A DNA stretch of 64,000 nt, from contig NC_086373.1 in the NCBI RefSeq assembly GCF_036588685.1, positions 52,025,164-52,089,163 of the forward strand, read 5' to 3'. Shown in pieces: positions 23,241 through 37,600 of this stretch. Both the position numbers and the translations under genes were made by a program. Every line of letters begins with the position of its first letter. Position 1 is the stretch's first letter. The notes under the pieces were generated by a model. The model ran no database searches. It had not been told where the DNA came from and was given only the letters and a program-made list of their open reading frames with translations. Origin of the DNA: Mytilus trossulus. Taxonomy: Eukaryota > Mollusca > Bivalvia > Mytilida > Mytilidae.

Positions 23241-23428
23241 GTGGGGCGAGTTGGTAGACCTGTATTCAGTGGGGTTTAAACCTTTTTCGTTAATAAGTGA
23301 GTTATCAGACTGATTGTTCAATTTGACTTTACACTTTTTCAAATTGGGGCGAGTAGGTGAACAAGAGTGGGGCATTTTTTTCATAAAGTGCCGATATAGT
23401 GTGGGCTGATTGGCCAGTGGGGCGAGTT
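23241..23428 (+). repeat. Recurring GTGGGGCGAGTTG motif
   Basis: TGGGGCGAG occurs at 23242, 23346 (TTGGGGCGAGTAGG) and 23417 (GTGGGGCGAGTTG), with a shorter GTGGGGCA at 23367. Spacing is irregular and no ORF is present. Confidence 0.5.
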
Positions 23429-23586
23429 GACATTATTTGATATCTACTCATCGTGTTCGGGGATCATTAAGGGTATACATCATATAGTAATATATAAAGT
23501 AAATGATAATGGTTGTGTGGCGTTCTAAACTAGATTTTTTGAATTGTAAATGGTTTTCGTCTAATCTAAAACAGCTGGGAAGTAAA

Positions 23587-23692
23587 ATAGTTATCCCATT
23601 CGGACTTGGTGTGACAGTGTAAGATCACCCTCTGGCCTCCGGCCATCGGGGTGATCTTACAATGACACACTGCGTCCTTGTGGGATGACTAT
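23587..23692. repeat. Large imperfect hairpin
   Basis: Arms of about 45 bp (ATAGTTATCCCATTCGGACT ... AGATCACCC with complement GGGTGATCTTAC ... GTGGGATGACTAT) around a GC-rich loop with CTGGCCTCCGGCCA. Confidence 0.7.
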
Positions 23693-23854
23693 TAATTATT
23701 ATGATAGGATTAGATTATCCTTGATAGCGTCTTTTCAATGACGTGAATTACGCTTCGGACGCAAGAAATTAATAACGTGTTGTTTTCAATATTTTACAAG
23801 GGTCAAAACTTATGAAAAGTAACGAATTAAAAGTAAACGTGTTAATTACCCCGA

Positions 23855-23942
23855 CAATACGCGTACGGTCGGACCGGACCGTTCGTGCATGAGCGGACCA
23901 TATAAGTATGGTCCAAATTCTCATATAGTCCGGAACATACCC
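23855..23942. repeat. Partial second copy of the GACCATAT palindromic element
   Basis: ATACGCGTACGGTCGGACCG ... GGACCATATAAGTATGGTCC ... ATATAGTCCGGAACATAC matches the right part of 3047-3234; the left arm is missing. Confidence 0.6.
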
Positions 23943-24794
23943 AAAATGGATTGAACATTAATTAGTTGGCGTAATGGGAAGAACTTTTTGATGAAGTAGA
24001 ATCCTCATTAAACAAATTGTCAACAATTTTACTTTGAGTTTTTTAAATGCGTAAAAGGCTTGATTTTCTGCCTTTAAAGAGCTGTTTTAAAAGACAGTAT
24101 ATGTTCATATATGGTTATCAATGTCCGCTTTGTTGTTAATAATATCGAATAAATGTCGAAAAATTGAATATGATGATATTCAATTACCTGAGTAGCTTTT
24201 GCTTTATATCTGGAAACAAAATTAAGAAAGTCGGCACATTTTAAAAAATATATTATACACGGCATAATTTTAATATAACATTTAACATTAAAATTTGTTT
24301 CCTGGTACTGATTTACTATAGAGGTAAAAACTGTAAATTCAGGAACAATTCTTGGTCGTATTTCTGTTGGTTATTAATTTCGGTTACAATAGAAAGAATA
24401 ATTAAGTGTGAATCAGAAAGTATTCGTTACCTTACAAACCTATTTGACATAACCTTATTACTGCGACATCTAAATGCATATTTCACATAAATTTATTTGA
24501 CGAAATCATATTAACTTAAATTACGGAATTTACTGTATACATATTTAATGTGTAAGTTTCATGGCATGTACATTGTAGATTTGTAGTACCTTTGGTGAAT
24601 CAGATCATTTGCAATTACAGATAATAAATTGTGAATCACGGTTGAATGTTAAAGTACTATACGATGGAAGTGGTATGCACATGCATGGAGAACTTAAAAT
24701 ATTCGGACATCATGTAATTGATTCAGTTAAGTTGTTAATTATATAGAAAACCTCAATATTCATGTACAAGATAAATCCTACGTCTTGTAGGAGA

Positions 24795-25661
24795 ATGGAT
24801 AAACATGTCTGTTTTGTATTCTTTTTTGTTTCCTATTTTATAATTTGTTGTTGTGGCATTTACGAGAATAGAGAAATCGCGCCATTTACGCATATTGCAT
24901 TTTCCGATCAAACAATATATGCTGCTGGAAGTGGCGGTATCGTAGCTCTTCATAAAGAAAATTTGAGCGAAATCTCTCACAATGATTGCAAACATAACTG
25001 GCTATTGCTGTACGTAAAGGATGAAGATGTTGTAATACAATGCAATGAAAATGGGAACAATATAAGTCATTGCAGAAAATTAGATTGTAATTTAAAGTAT
25101 ACTAAGGTAATCAGTACTTTTGTGACTGGGAACATGACAAGTTTGCCTTCTTATACTATGGTAACTGTTCAAGACTCACCACTGGCTATAGAAGTTGCTG
25201 TCATTGGCATTTCGTCTATGGAGATCTTAAATAAAACCTACGGAATATTATTTTTAAGGTTAGACAACTTAACTTTGTTTGGGCCTTGGAATATAGAAAT
25301 TAAAGAAGGATGTAACACTGTTTTTAAATCTGTAATAGAATACAAATCTCATGTATATTTCTTCTATCAAATTCAAAAGGATGGACACGTTTCTTCTAGA
25401 ATAGGAAAGTTATGCTCGAAATTTGATATAGATAAAATATCAGGTGAATGTGACGGATCATATGAAGATATGCCAATAACATGTGAACATAAAGCGTATA
25501 CTTTGGATAAATTAGAAATTGCAATTATTTATGACAAACACGTAATAGTTTCGTTCAGAAATGAAACGGAAAGTTTCCTGTGTAGGTATAGATTGGAGGA
25601 CATCGTCAACAAGTTTTCGTCGAGAGAAGGACAACCTTGCAACGTCTCGAACAGATCACAG
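24795..25661 (+). CDS. Plexin exon 1: signal peptide and most of Sema domain
   Basis: Codes residues 1-289. I chose the Met at 24795 because a short N-region (MDKH) is followed at once by a long hydrophobic core rich in F, V, I and C, a good signal peptide. An in-frame Met at 24762 would add 11 residues, several of them polar, and cannot be excluded. RIGKLC and MPITC match the plexin pattern R-[IL]-x-[RK]-[LV]-C ... M-P-[IL]-x-C in Sema. The donor at 25662 reads GTATGT, and the exon ends in phase 0 after a Gln codon. Confidence 0.88.
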
Positions 25662-28600
25662 GTATGTGATACTTAAATATAATAATCATCTTTTGTGTTT
25701 TAACAATACACTAACTATCCGATTTAGTTTAAATGAAACAAAGTTTAATAACAAAAATAGCAATTTTAGTAAAAAAAATATTGAATTTTAAGTCATAACC
25801 TAAGAACAATATTTTGTACACATACGTCATTGAATCAACAGTTCATCGACATAAATTCCCCCAAAATATCTTGAGGTCAACAAGTCCTCCCCTTAAACAT
25901 GTGTCCATTCAAAAGCTTTAAACAGATCTTAGTTCAAAACCTTTTATTTCATTTCAAATAAGATAAAAAGATAGACAGGCATATTGGTATGAATTATTTG
26001 ATTATCCTTTAACTATTTGCACAAGATCATGTTATTCTCTGACTGTAAATAACGTCTTTATACTTATAAACCCATTGGATATTGGGTGTGTACTGATTAC
26101 CTAAGTCTTAGATGCATGAGCTTGTTGAATATTTGTGTTTGGCTTTGAACTACATGTACATTGTAGATGTAAGTAACTGCGAGTACTATCATATCTGTAC
26201 TTAGTGTTTTGTTGTTGAGGGGATATATAGGTACCCTGCCATGTCCTTCCGTCTTTTTGCTAGATATGTTTTTTACTAGTATCCATCTGATGAATTAAGC
26301 CATTTCCGTCTTCTTTTTATAGTTTGTTATGTTGTATTATTACGCCACTGTCCCAGGAATGTAGAGAGTTATACATGAACATATGAAGGGTTTATTTCTA
26401 ATTATGGTAAATAGCTATGTCACAGATTTTGGTAAAATTTTGTTTACAACTTTGAATAACCACTCAAAATAAAAATAAAAGATCGTGTATCTGAGAATAC
26501 TGATTAAATTCATTCAAAAAAGAGCATGCCACATTTCTATGGGAAACATATACAATTGGTAAATTCATTGAACTTATTAATGATATAAGGGTCATCGACT
26601 TCTATTTTACGGTTAACTTCGTTATTAAGAATTCTATCGTTATGGTGTTTTGAATAAATATATTTCTGTTTAAATGATGAAACATATTTATAGTTAAAGT
26701 ATTTCGTGTTGAATTTCAACTTTCAGCTTGGTTTTAGTACCTTCGATATATACTTTTATTGCATCGTTATTACTATTTTTCTATTGTGATGGGCTAAAAA
26801 AAATAGTAAGGATCAATGTGTATAAAACATCATATTCACCGCGGGAATCATGAAAAAAGTGCTGTTTTTTGTTTTGTTTGGCCAAAGTGTGCATTTACCC
26901 ACGTAAGAGTGTACTGTTATGTACATGTACAGTAGTGTTTATTGCTAGCTATTCCAGGCTATATACTGGACATCCTAAATTCTTTTTATATCTAAACTCT
27001 CATATACATTTACTTTAACATATACATTTTTCATTTTCAAATTTAAATTTCCTAATTATTTTTTGTCAGCATTACGAAGAGGCGGAAGATTACTTTTGCA
27101 GAACAAAAGACTGTATCAATATGTTAGAAGGACAGGATGACATTGTATCAAATGTTTCTGTGGTAGTGGGCAACGTTTCCATACAATCAATTGCAATTCT
27201 GAAAGATTATTATATGGAAGTTATATATTTAGGAACAGATAATGGACAGATTGGAATGGTATGTATAAACTTAAAATTATGTTAGTTAAGCATGTGTGCT
27301 TGATAATTTTCAACATTCCGTAATAATTTGTTTCCATTTGTTCTTATCCAGACAATGACCCCTTTGCTTTGTTTACATCTTAAAACATGCCTCAATTGAT
27401 ATTGATTTTTTTGTTTTTCTAGTATTTTTCACAAATGCAAAAAAAAGTTACTAACGCTGACACAACTGAAAAGAAATGAGATGTACAGATTATTTAAAAA
27501 AAAAAGTAAGAATCGACCAAAGGTTAAAATATGTACTAGTAAACAATTACGTATTGCATACATTGTACATGTAATTCCCTTGATTGTTTATATCTTGTCG
27601 GATCGTAAGCATACGCATATATCTAATTCATTTTTTTTATTTACTTTAACAACCTGTTTTATGCTTCGCATATGCAATCTTACTTTTTTCACGCGCATTG
27701 AAACCATTTTATTTGCATTTGTAATATGAGGCTGTTCTAGAAAAATATGCAACTCTCATTTCCAGTGTAGGAAATATATCTCGCAAAATTAGAGTCAATC
27801 ATCTTCAGATTTGTTTTCCACTAATTATATATGTTTTTACTTTCTTTCCCCTGGATAATTCTTTTTAACCGAATGTCATTTATGCTTCTTCGTTCGTCAG
27901 GAAGAAAAAAGATGGTGTTAAGCAACAACCCAATGTAATTGTTTTAGTGATGTCAGATAACACTGAAACGACAAAACTTACGTAAACATATTCCTCCACC
28001 ACACACCGGTTGTAACCTTCGCCAATAGAAGCCGATTTTTAATAAGTAGATATAGGAAGATGTGGTGTGAGTGCCAATGAGACAACTCTCCATCCAAACA
28101 ACAATTTAAAAATTAAACCATTATAGGTTAAAGTACGGCTTGCTTGATTTCAAATGGATAGTTTTTAACAACAAAATTCTAGCATGATTACTGTCAACCT
28201 TTAGAATTCTGACCAATGTGCGGGAAAAGCATTCTCTTTGACTTTCTTTTCGATACCTTCATATGTCATAAACACTTCTTCCACTTCTTTCGTCAATCTT
28301 GTGCAAACCCACAATATTTTGTTTCTATCTTTCAGTCTTTCACTCTCTAGATCGTACTCCTCTCAAACTTAATTCCGAATTCAAGAAACGAAGACACATG
28401 TACAGTTAAACTTATAAACTAGGTATGTCATCATTTGAATGAAATATATTTTAACAACCCTAGCCTTTGATACATTGATTGATAATAATCTACAGCCTCA
28501 TGATTTTCAATTCAGATTTTCATCACAGATACTCCAAGCAAATTAATAAAATTTCATACGATTGACAACATGTACAGTAAAGTGCTGACCATTAGAATTG

Positions 28601-31600
28601 AAGAAACTGGTTTGTTAATTTTGCTTCAAAATAAGGTAAAAGTTATTATACATCGTAACTGTATATTAAAAAATCCCTAGAAAGACATTTTGCTTCTGCG
28701 ACATGTTGAAATTGGTTTATTCATTATTGTCTCATTTCTGAAAAAAAGATCTGATTGTCCCACATTGTTCTTAGATTTTGAATGTACTTGAACATGTTGA
28801 ATATGCAATACAATTGTTGCTTGTTTTTACAATATCTAATTAAAATTAATTATTGCTGGAGCAAACTAGTTGTTGATATCAATTTGATAAATGTTTATAT
28901 GCGTTGTTAAATAAAATATCAGTTAAAATGCACATTTTATTAATATGCAATATAACATATTTGTAATAGAAATAGGAAGACAGTTATTCTAAGTAAGGAC
29001 TGCCTTGTATTTGCTTTTGTCCAAACTCTTTGAGGAGAAGCAACACATTCCAACTTTGTGTTCTATGGTTGGACCTTGCTGGGGTCTATCTTTATTTTGT
29101 AAAGTTATACCAGATATTTATGAAATCAACACATCTGCAAAGTACCTCGTTTTAAGTCAACGATTTTCTAATTCTACGATTTTCTTACAAATATTTAAAA
29201 AAAAAATCCGCATTTTTGCTTGAATTGATTGCTTACTTAGACATTTTTATGATCGGAATTATTATAGAATATATTTCATTTCTCTGTTTTATAAATATAT
29301 CTAATATCAGTTTAAAACCTGTCCATTTTAGAACAAATCCTTGAACTTTGGTACATATACAATTATTCTTTTGTCTTTGTCTTTCTCTTTAACACATCTT
29401 TTAATTTAATTTTTATCCTCTCCTTGGTACTACTAAATTTTTCAATTATTCATTTTATGTTCCATTTACAATTTAAGTAATAAGAATCTAATTCTATATC
29501 TTATTAAGTTAAAATATATCTATTTTTCATAAAATTGTTCTTGATTTGGACAGAAGTTTCACAATATATCACAAAACAACATAAAATAACATGTAGATAT
29601 CGTCTTTTCCCAGTAAATGTTTATTTCAAATTTTATGGCTTACATATTAATTATTTGAAACTATCTGCTACACACTAAAACAAATTAATCACATTATTTC
29701 AAAACTTTTCAAATTGTCTCACACTAAAACATCCAAAATGTCAACACAAAATTTCAATCCCTTTTTACCTGTGATTTCACCAATTGTGACAATCGGGAAG
29801 ACATCGTGAATATTGAAACACAATGAGAAGCCCATACATAGGAATAACTCTTTTTATACTATATTTCTGGGTCTGAGTTTCCTATCGTGATATAGGGGTG
29901 CTGCTTACCATGAAGCTATGGTATCAACGGTTCAAAATGAAAAATTTAAAGTAATTTCTTTACAAAATTACGGACTTTTTAATGACTTTGCATGCGTTTG
30001 TTAATCGCTAAGGACATCGGATTTTAATATGACCACACACATGTTGAATTTGAAGTAAACCAATTCTATCCGTCCTTTTTGCCTAAGCTGCAAAATACAT
30101 GTTTTACGTTTTTAGCTCACAGGGCCCGAACGGCCAAGTCAGCTTTTCTCATCACTTGGTGTCCGTCGTCCGTCGTCTGTCGTCCGGCGTCCGGCGTCCG
30201 GCGTTAACTTTAAAAAAAATCTTCTTTTCTGAAACTACTTGGCCAAATTAAACCAAACTTGGCCACAATCACCATTTATGTATCTAGTTTAAAATTTGTG
30301 TTTTTTGCCCCGGCCAACAAACCAATATGGCCGCCATGGCTAAAAATAGAACATAGGTGTAAAATGCAGTTTTTGGCTTATAACTCAAAAACCAAAGCAT
30401 TAAGAGCAAATCTGACATGGAGTAAAATTGTTTATCAGGTCAAGATCTATCTGCCCTGAAATTTTCAGATGAATCAGACAACCCAATGATGGGTTGCTGT
30501 CCCTAAATTGGTAATTTTAAGGAAATTTTACTGTTTTTGGTTATTATCTTGAATATTATTTTAGATGAAGATAAACTGTAAACAGCAATAATGTTCAGCA
30601 AAGTAAGATTTACAAATAAGTCAACATGACCAAAATGGTCAGTTGACCCCTTTAGGAGTTATTGCCCTTTATAGTCAATTGTTAACCATTTTTCGTAAAT
30701 CTTAGCTAACTTTTACAAAAATCTTCTCCTCTGAAACTACTGGGCCAAATTTTACCAAACATGCCATAATCATTATTAGTCTATCTAGTTTAAAAATTGT
30801 GTGTTGTGACCTGGCAAACCAATAAGGATGGCCGCTACGGCTACAAATAGAATATAGGGGTAAAATGCAGTTTTTGGCTTATAACTCAAATACTAAAGCA
30901 TTTAGAGCAAATCTGACATGGGGATAAAATTGTCTATCAGGTCAAGATCTATCTGCCCTGAAATTTTCAGATGAATCGGACAACTTGTTGTTAGGTTGCT
31001 GCCACTAAATTGGTAATTTTAAGGAAATTTTGGTGTTTTGGGTTATTATCTTGAATATTATTATAGATAGAGATAAACTGTAAACAGCAATAATGTAAAG
31101 CAGTTTAATACTCAAAAATAAGTCAAAATGACCAAAAGGGTCAATTGACCCCCTGAGAAGTTATTGTCCTATATAATCAATTTTTAACAATTTTCATAAA
31201 ATTTGGAAATTTTTACTAACATTTTCCACTGAAACTACACGGACACGTTCATTATAGATAGAGATAATTGTAAGCAGCAAGCATGTTCAGTAAAGTAAGA
31301 TGTACAAACACATCACAATCACCTAAACACAATTTTGTCATGAACTGTCTGCTTCCTTTGTTTAATTTACATATACCAAGGTGAGCGACACAAGCTCTTT
31401 AGAGCCTCTAGTTTTGTTTAATGTACAATATAGTGGACCATGAAGCGACTAAAGGGACGTCATTTCACTTTCAAAGGTCCTCCTAGTTAACATTTTTGAC
31501 AAGCGATTTTGGCATATGCATGCAAAGACAAAGGTTTATTTTTGGTGTTTTCAGGTACAACAAATACAATTCGAAAATTGTTCAGATCATCAGAATTGTT

Positions 31601-34600
31601 CATCCTGTATGAAATCCCTGAATCCATACTGTGGATGGAATTTAAAAGAAAAACAGTAAGTTATCATTTCTAAAGACAGTAATATACATTTATTGTAAGT
31701 TGATGAAAGTTATGGTTTCAGAAATGGTTTTATTTATACATTAATGAATACATTTTGATGAGACAAGATGTATAAAATACGTTCTATTGTTTAAACAACG
31801 AAAACTAAATGCTTCTATAAACACATAAAGATGTCTGTAAATAATGCAAATACTTCTTTAAATATTCTTATCATAGTTTATTTTATTGAATTACAACGTA
31901 GATGTAGATCCTCGATAAATTTAATAATCATATGGTTTGAAATTTAATAAGGCCGTGTTCACACCAAACGCCGTGCAGAGTAAACATGTTTACAATTAGT
32001 TTAGTGCAGTGTACACTGGTTTCACATTACATTTGTTCACATCTATACACCTTGTTTAGCTACCTGTACATAAGATTTGTTCCCACTTGTAAACTATATG
32101 TCATTGAAATGTTCATTACGTAGAACTAAATTTAGAATTTGGAAATTTTTTCTAGCGGTAAGGGAACAACTATTTGACTTCATAAGGGGGTTGGGGATGG
32201 GAATGGAAATATTGCGATCCCCAATTTGATAAAATAAAAAATGGTCATACAGATGATAAAAAAAAATATTCTGAATCAAGAGTTTCCCCATACATCATAG
32301 TGTTAAATATTAAAAAAAAAGTATTTGATCACCAGCATCGAAAAAAAAGGAATAAAAACGTACGCGCGAAAAAAATCTGACTCAGATAAAAAAAAAATAA
32401 CTCTCCCCTTTTTTTAAGTTAGGCGGTTTCTACTTTATGAAAGCCATTTTTATAATTTGCAGTAGTTTGAATATACTAGAGATGTCTCGATAACGCATTA
32501 GAAAACGTTAGCTGCAACAGCGTGCTTACAGCCGAAAAAAAAGGTTTGAGATATTAGGGATCACGACATTTTTATCTTTTCTGTTCGTTTCAAATGGTAT
32601 TTCTTCGCCAAGGAGTATTTGGTAAAGGTTTAGTGTAACTTTTTTTTTAATTTATTTTACGTGTTATTAAACGGATCTGAGATACTAGACAAACATATCA
32701 TTTACCTCAAACTTTTTTTAGTCATGCATTTATGCGTGAATCGTTTTTTGAGTAAAGACCAGTGGCGAATATTTCTGTGTACGTCAAGTCGATTCGGGAA
32801 GACCTTTTCATATGAATTAGGCAGCATCTATTTACTTCATTTTTTGTGGAGGGGGAGGGGAGCATGAGCTGTTGATTTTTTTCAGTATAAATTTTGGTGA
32901 CAAGTCGAAATCTATTTTAGCATTATATGAGGGTGAAACAAACATTTTTTTTTTCAGGGCCAAAAACTTGAAAAAAATTTCCAAAACAAAATCAATAGCT
33001 CACCACCCCCACCCCCTTGCCTTTATGTTTTATACTCAACTGAACTCAATAGCCCCCCCCCCCCCCCCGAAAATCAATTGTTAGCTGCCTTATAGGTTCG
33101 GCAATGATGATGCTTTGAGTCTTGATTAGGGGTTAATAAAATACGTTAAATTTTTTTTAACATAAAAAAATCTGTAAAATTTAGACAACTAATAATTATC
33201 AAAAATATAAATTTTACTCAAAAATAGTTTCCTCCTTAAATATATACACGATAAAACTAATGTCCTAAATGCCTAGTTTTGTGTACACTTAACCTACACA
33301 AAGCCTACATTGACTATCGACTGTGTGTAGGTAAAACATGATTTAAACTACATGTTAACATTGAGTTTTATCAATGGGAACGCAATTGTGCTTAGTTTAC
33401 GTGTGAGTTACACTAACACAACACCGAATTTAGGTCAATGTGAACACGGCCTAACACTTTGGTATGTATACCTGTTATGAACTTTAACATTTTATTTGAA
33501 ACTACACGATTTTGATAAACTTACATCAATGGGGTTGTAAGATTTAAAGATCGAATGCAAAGTACAAAATACAAACGAAACTTACCAGCAATTGTTAATG
33601 GTGCAATGCCTATAAAATTAATTTAGAAACAATAGCTTCCATACAGTAAATTAACGGAATTTATTTAGAAAAATTATATGATGTTCCTGTAGATTTTCGA
33701 TAAAGGATATACTAGGGTTTAAAAATTAACAATGCTATTTTAATGTCAAATTAACATAAGTATTCTCTTAAAAGTTTCACGAGTACAATTTTCAAACAAA
33801 ATTTATCGGCTAACGTGAAAACTGTATCGTCTATGACTTCTGAATTACGCGCATAGATCTATGAAGACATGGAACTCCTTGCACAGTGTGTGATATTTCT
33901 TTATTTTGTACTATTCTACAACTTTACAACAAGAAATTAGACCACATCAGGTAAAAAAAACACTATTAAATGACATGAATGGATGATCGACTATAACTTT
34001 GACGTCAGAATATAAATATTTTACGGGAAAATTTATGAATGTTAAAGTCATCAAAGTATTGATAATGTCCAGCGTTTAATTCAATATGTTGTGTTTTTGT
34101 GTACATATTTTGTTTAATAAATGTTTTTTGAAGTAATTGTCTATCCGCATCATTGATACACTTCTCAAGACAAGTTGTACAAAGGCTAGTTGACATATAA
34201 AAGATGTAAGAGTCTTTAGTATGTATGCACAAAAACAGAAAACATTAGAAAGAGATAATGTGAATGCGTTTTAAAAGATGTTAATTGATGGAATTTCGCT
34301 GTTTGAATTTCATTATTTTACCAGTCATCGTATACAGTTAACATATCTGTAATGACTATAACATAGACATACGTATTGTCTACATGTAAGACATGTCCGA
34401 TTTAGTATTATTTTAACTTATAAATTGTTCACAGAATATTTTTTTTTCGTATCCTTAGTGAAATATTTCTCTCTAGTAAGTATTTCTGTCGATTCATATG
34501 TATACATATATATACAATATTTTTGTAAACCTTTTTTGTATAGGTGTGGCAGGTACAACAGATCAAATGAAGATGCATTGCAATGGATTCCACTAGAATT

Positions 34601-37600
34601 TGGCACTTGTTACGAAGCGTCTGTGTCACCAAAACAAAATCGAATTGATGGCAACGTAAGTTTTTCCTCTTCATAAGTTAAGATTCAATAACATTCATAA
34701 TTACAAAAGATCTCCTCACCTCACAAATGATTATGGTTGTCCACAGATACCATTTGAGGTTTTATACTCCCTTTAGAAGTCGTGGAACAATTATTCATCA
34801 AACTGCATACATAAAAATGGACATGTGTGAAATGTTTAACCATTTCAAATACTTGCCTTTGTAGTCGCAATTGAACTCATCTCGAAGAAAGTTAAGTCTT
34901 TGTTTGGAGATTGAAGAAAAAGAAAATATATTTCTGTCTACCGAAACAATGCGGAAACAGTTTATTTCTAAAGAGGTTAACAAAATAAACACTATAAATT
35001 ACTTTGCTCCGTTTTGATAATTATTATTTAGTATTTTGTCCAATTTGAAGAATACTAATACATACACCTTAAACCACTAAAAATCTGAAAGGCCTATATC
35101 TGTACTCCACTGTGCTGATTTTTACTTGAACAGTTTGAATTGGTCTGAATTTTACTCGACATTACTCGACCCAAGTCTTAACCATACTCGCCTGTACTGA
35201 AATGTACTTGACCCTTAAATTTGCCGTTGAAAATAGTCAGAACTATTACATGACCAGTTTGAACAATACTCGACCAAAAAACCTCGACTTTTTTTGTATT
35301 TTAACTGTTAAAACATTTTGTTCTTATCTAAAATGACAACAGCTACAATTTATAAATATATATATATACTTATACATCCTTACATGATTCTTATATTTAT
35401 CAAATGTAGATAGTTTAGTTGTAATATCATATATAATTATTTGATTATATAAAGGTTGAAGTTTAAGGTGCTTTTTGTTTGGCATGTGTCATTTATGTTG
35501 TTGATCCCCCCCCCCGTCACACACCTAAATTCGTAAATAAAAACTACATACTAGGTTTGATGTTTACATAAACTCATCATAGATACCAGAATTAAAATTT
35601 TCTATTAACGCCAGACGCGCGTTTTGTCTTCTAAAGACTTATCAGTGACTCTTGCTTCAAAAAATGTAAAATGGTCAAATAAAGAACGAACTTGAAACGC
35701 TTTGAGGACCAACCATTCCTAAACGTGTTGCCAAATACAGCTAAAGTAATCGACGTGAATTCCTGAAGTATAAAAGCCTTAGTATTTCAAAAATTCTAAA
35801 ATTTGTTAACAGTAAATTTTTAATTTTGAACATATCAATGATAACTCAAGTCAACACAGAATACGATAGTTATAAATTTATCATTTTAGTGAGGTAGCAA
35901 CAATCGAAAATTAAATTGTTTAACCTTATACATGTCTTGGCAATATATCTAATATAATAATGAGGGATACATGATATGGTATATATGATATATTATATCA
36001 AAATGGAAACAATATACAAAATTAAAAACAAAATGTTCTTCTGATAAGTGATTAAGCATAAATTTATATCTCTTGCTTGGGGCAAACTCAGTGTTATGAT
36101 CACACCTTGTCAGAGAGTATTCAGTGTGGTTCCAAACACCTTCATTAAAATTAATTTTCACCAAGTATTTACTTTGACCATTTGACAAAAGCAAAGAAAA
36201 AAAACTAGAACTAACCATTTTTTCAGACAAACACTAATTGTGATCATTTGGGAAGCTTAATATTTCCTTAACAATACAACGTAATTAAAACGTTTAGCTG
36301 ATTCTAAAGAGTTATCTCCCTGTAGTGTTAGGTACCACCTTAAGAAATAATTGATGCAAGGTATACTTTATTGTAGTTTTAACGTGGGTAGGCATTATAT
36401 TAGTGATTATTTTTGCCCGAGCGAAAGCGTTTAATTTCAGACTTGCATTTAAATATGTTTTGACTCGATCATCTTTAAGGAGACATCAACTGTCAATCTC
36501 ATATTCGCTGCAGTTAAATTATAACTGCTAAAAATAAATGTTATTCTCAGATGTTGTCGCAATACAACGTTTATGATGTCTTTGTTAGGTTTTTAATGTC
36601 AAAATATCGATACATGTCATATTCATTTGTATTGTGATGTTCTTTGTACTTTCAGGAGTTGACTTTGAATTTCACGGTCAATTTCGATTCGAAATTCATT
36701 GATCAATGCAAATTACATGATAAACTCGACGAGTTTGTGAATTGTGGTGAATTACAACCTAGAGGATCTGGCCAAAAAAAGCAATGTGTTTTCAAAAATC
36801 TAAATCTAACTCATGGTAAGAGATATCGTAATTTTTTTCATTAATTGGTTTTATCATCAGCAAATCTGGTTTTACTCGTTAAACAGCAATGATGGTCGTT
36901 GTATGTTTTGTTCATACATCGTTGACAATGTAATGGAATTTGATGCGACTGTCATACAAGTGAGAGGTTTAGCTAGCTATAAAACCAGGTTCAATCCACC
37001 ATTTTCTACATTAGAAAATGCCTGTACCAAGTCAGGAATATGACAGTTGTTGCCCATTCGTTTGATGTGTTTGGACTTTTGATTTTGCCTTTTGATTTTT
37101 GATTTTCCTTTTTGAATTTTCCTCGGAGTTCGGTATTTTTGTGTTTTTACTTTTTATTTCCTGAAATTTCAAAAGTAGGCGTTATCCATCTCTTTTGATG
37201 CGTCCTAATATTTAAAACAATCCTCTTACTTGAAACAAAAATTTACTCAAAAAGATGCGACAAATAACTGGCACTGTTTGCCTGACAACAAAACCCCAAG
37301 TTAATGTAGAGGTTACTTAATAAGGTAAAAGTGAAACCATGTTATGGACCATTTTAGTTTACCATGGACTATATAAACTATGTTTTTTCAGTGAATATTT
37401 GAAATGATGTTGTTTGCATCCATCCAATAACACAACAGATATCACATATATAATCGAATCAACAGATAAGAAGCGACAGTCTAGATCACCCATCACATTC
37501 TACGTCTGCCTGTCCCAAGCCAGCATACTATAATTCAGTGGGAGTTGTTTGTTGCTTTTTCATCAAAAGATAAAATCGTTTCTTCTTTGTATGGTTTGAT

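Larger units (their letters stand above)
21323..24794. other. Intergenic DNA upstream of the plexin coding start
   Basis: Holds the tRNA-like sequence, the GTGGGGCGAG repeats, hairpins at 22938 and 23587, and the partial GACCATAT element. A 79-codon minus frame at 22039-22278 is unrecognised. I cannot identify a plexin promoter or 5' UTR exon. Confidence 0.45.

Noticed and set aside
26285..26330. CTGATGAATTAAG as a hammerhead core
   Set aside because: There is no pairing stem II and no GAAA at the right distance.
32094..33084. Transposase in the PIF/Harbinger-like element
   Set aside because: Only short frames without a recognisable DDE pattern.
36813..37043. 76-codon frame after plexin exon 6
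   Set aside because: It lies past the exon 6 donor and within a dispersed repeat.
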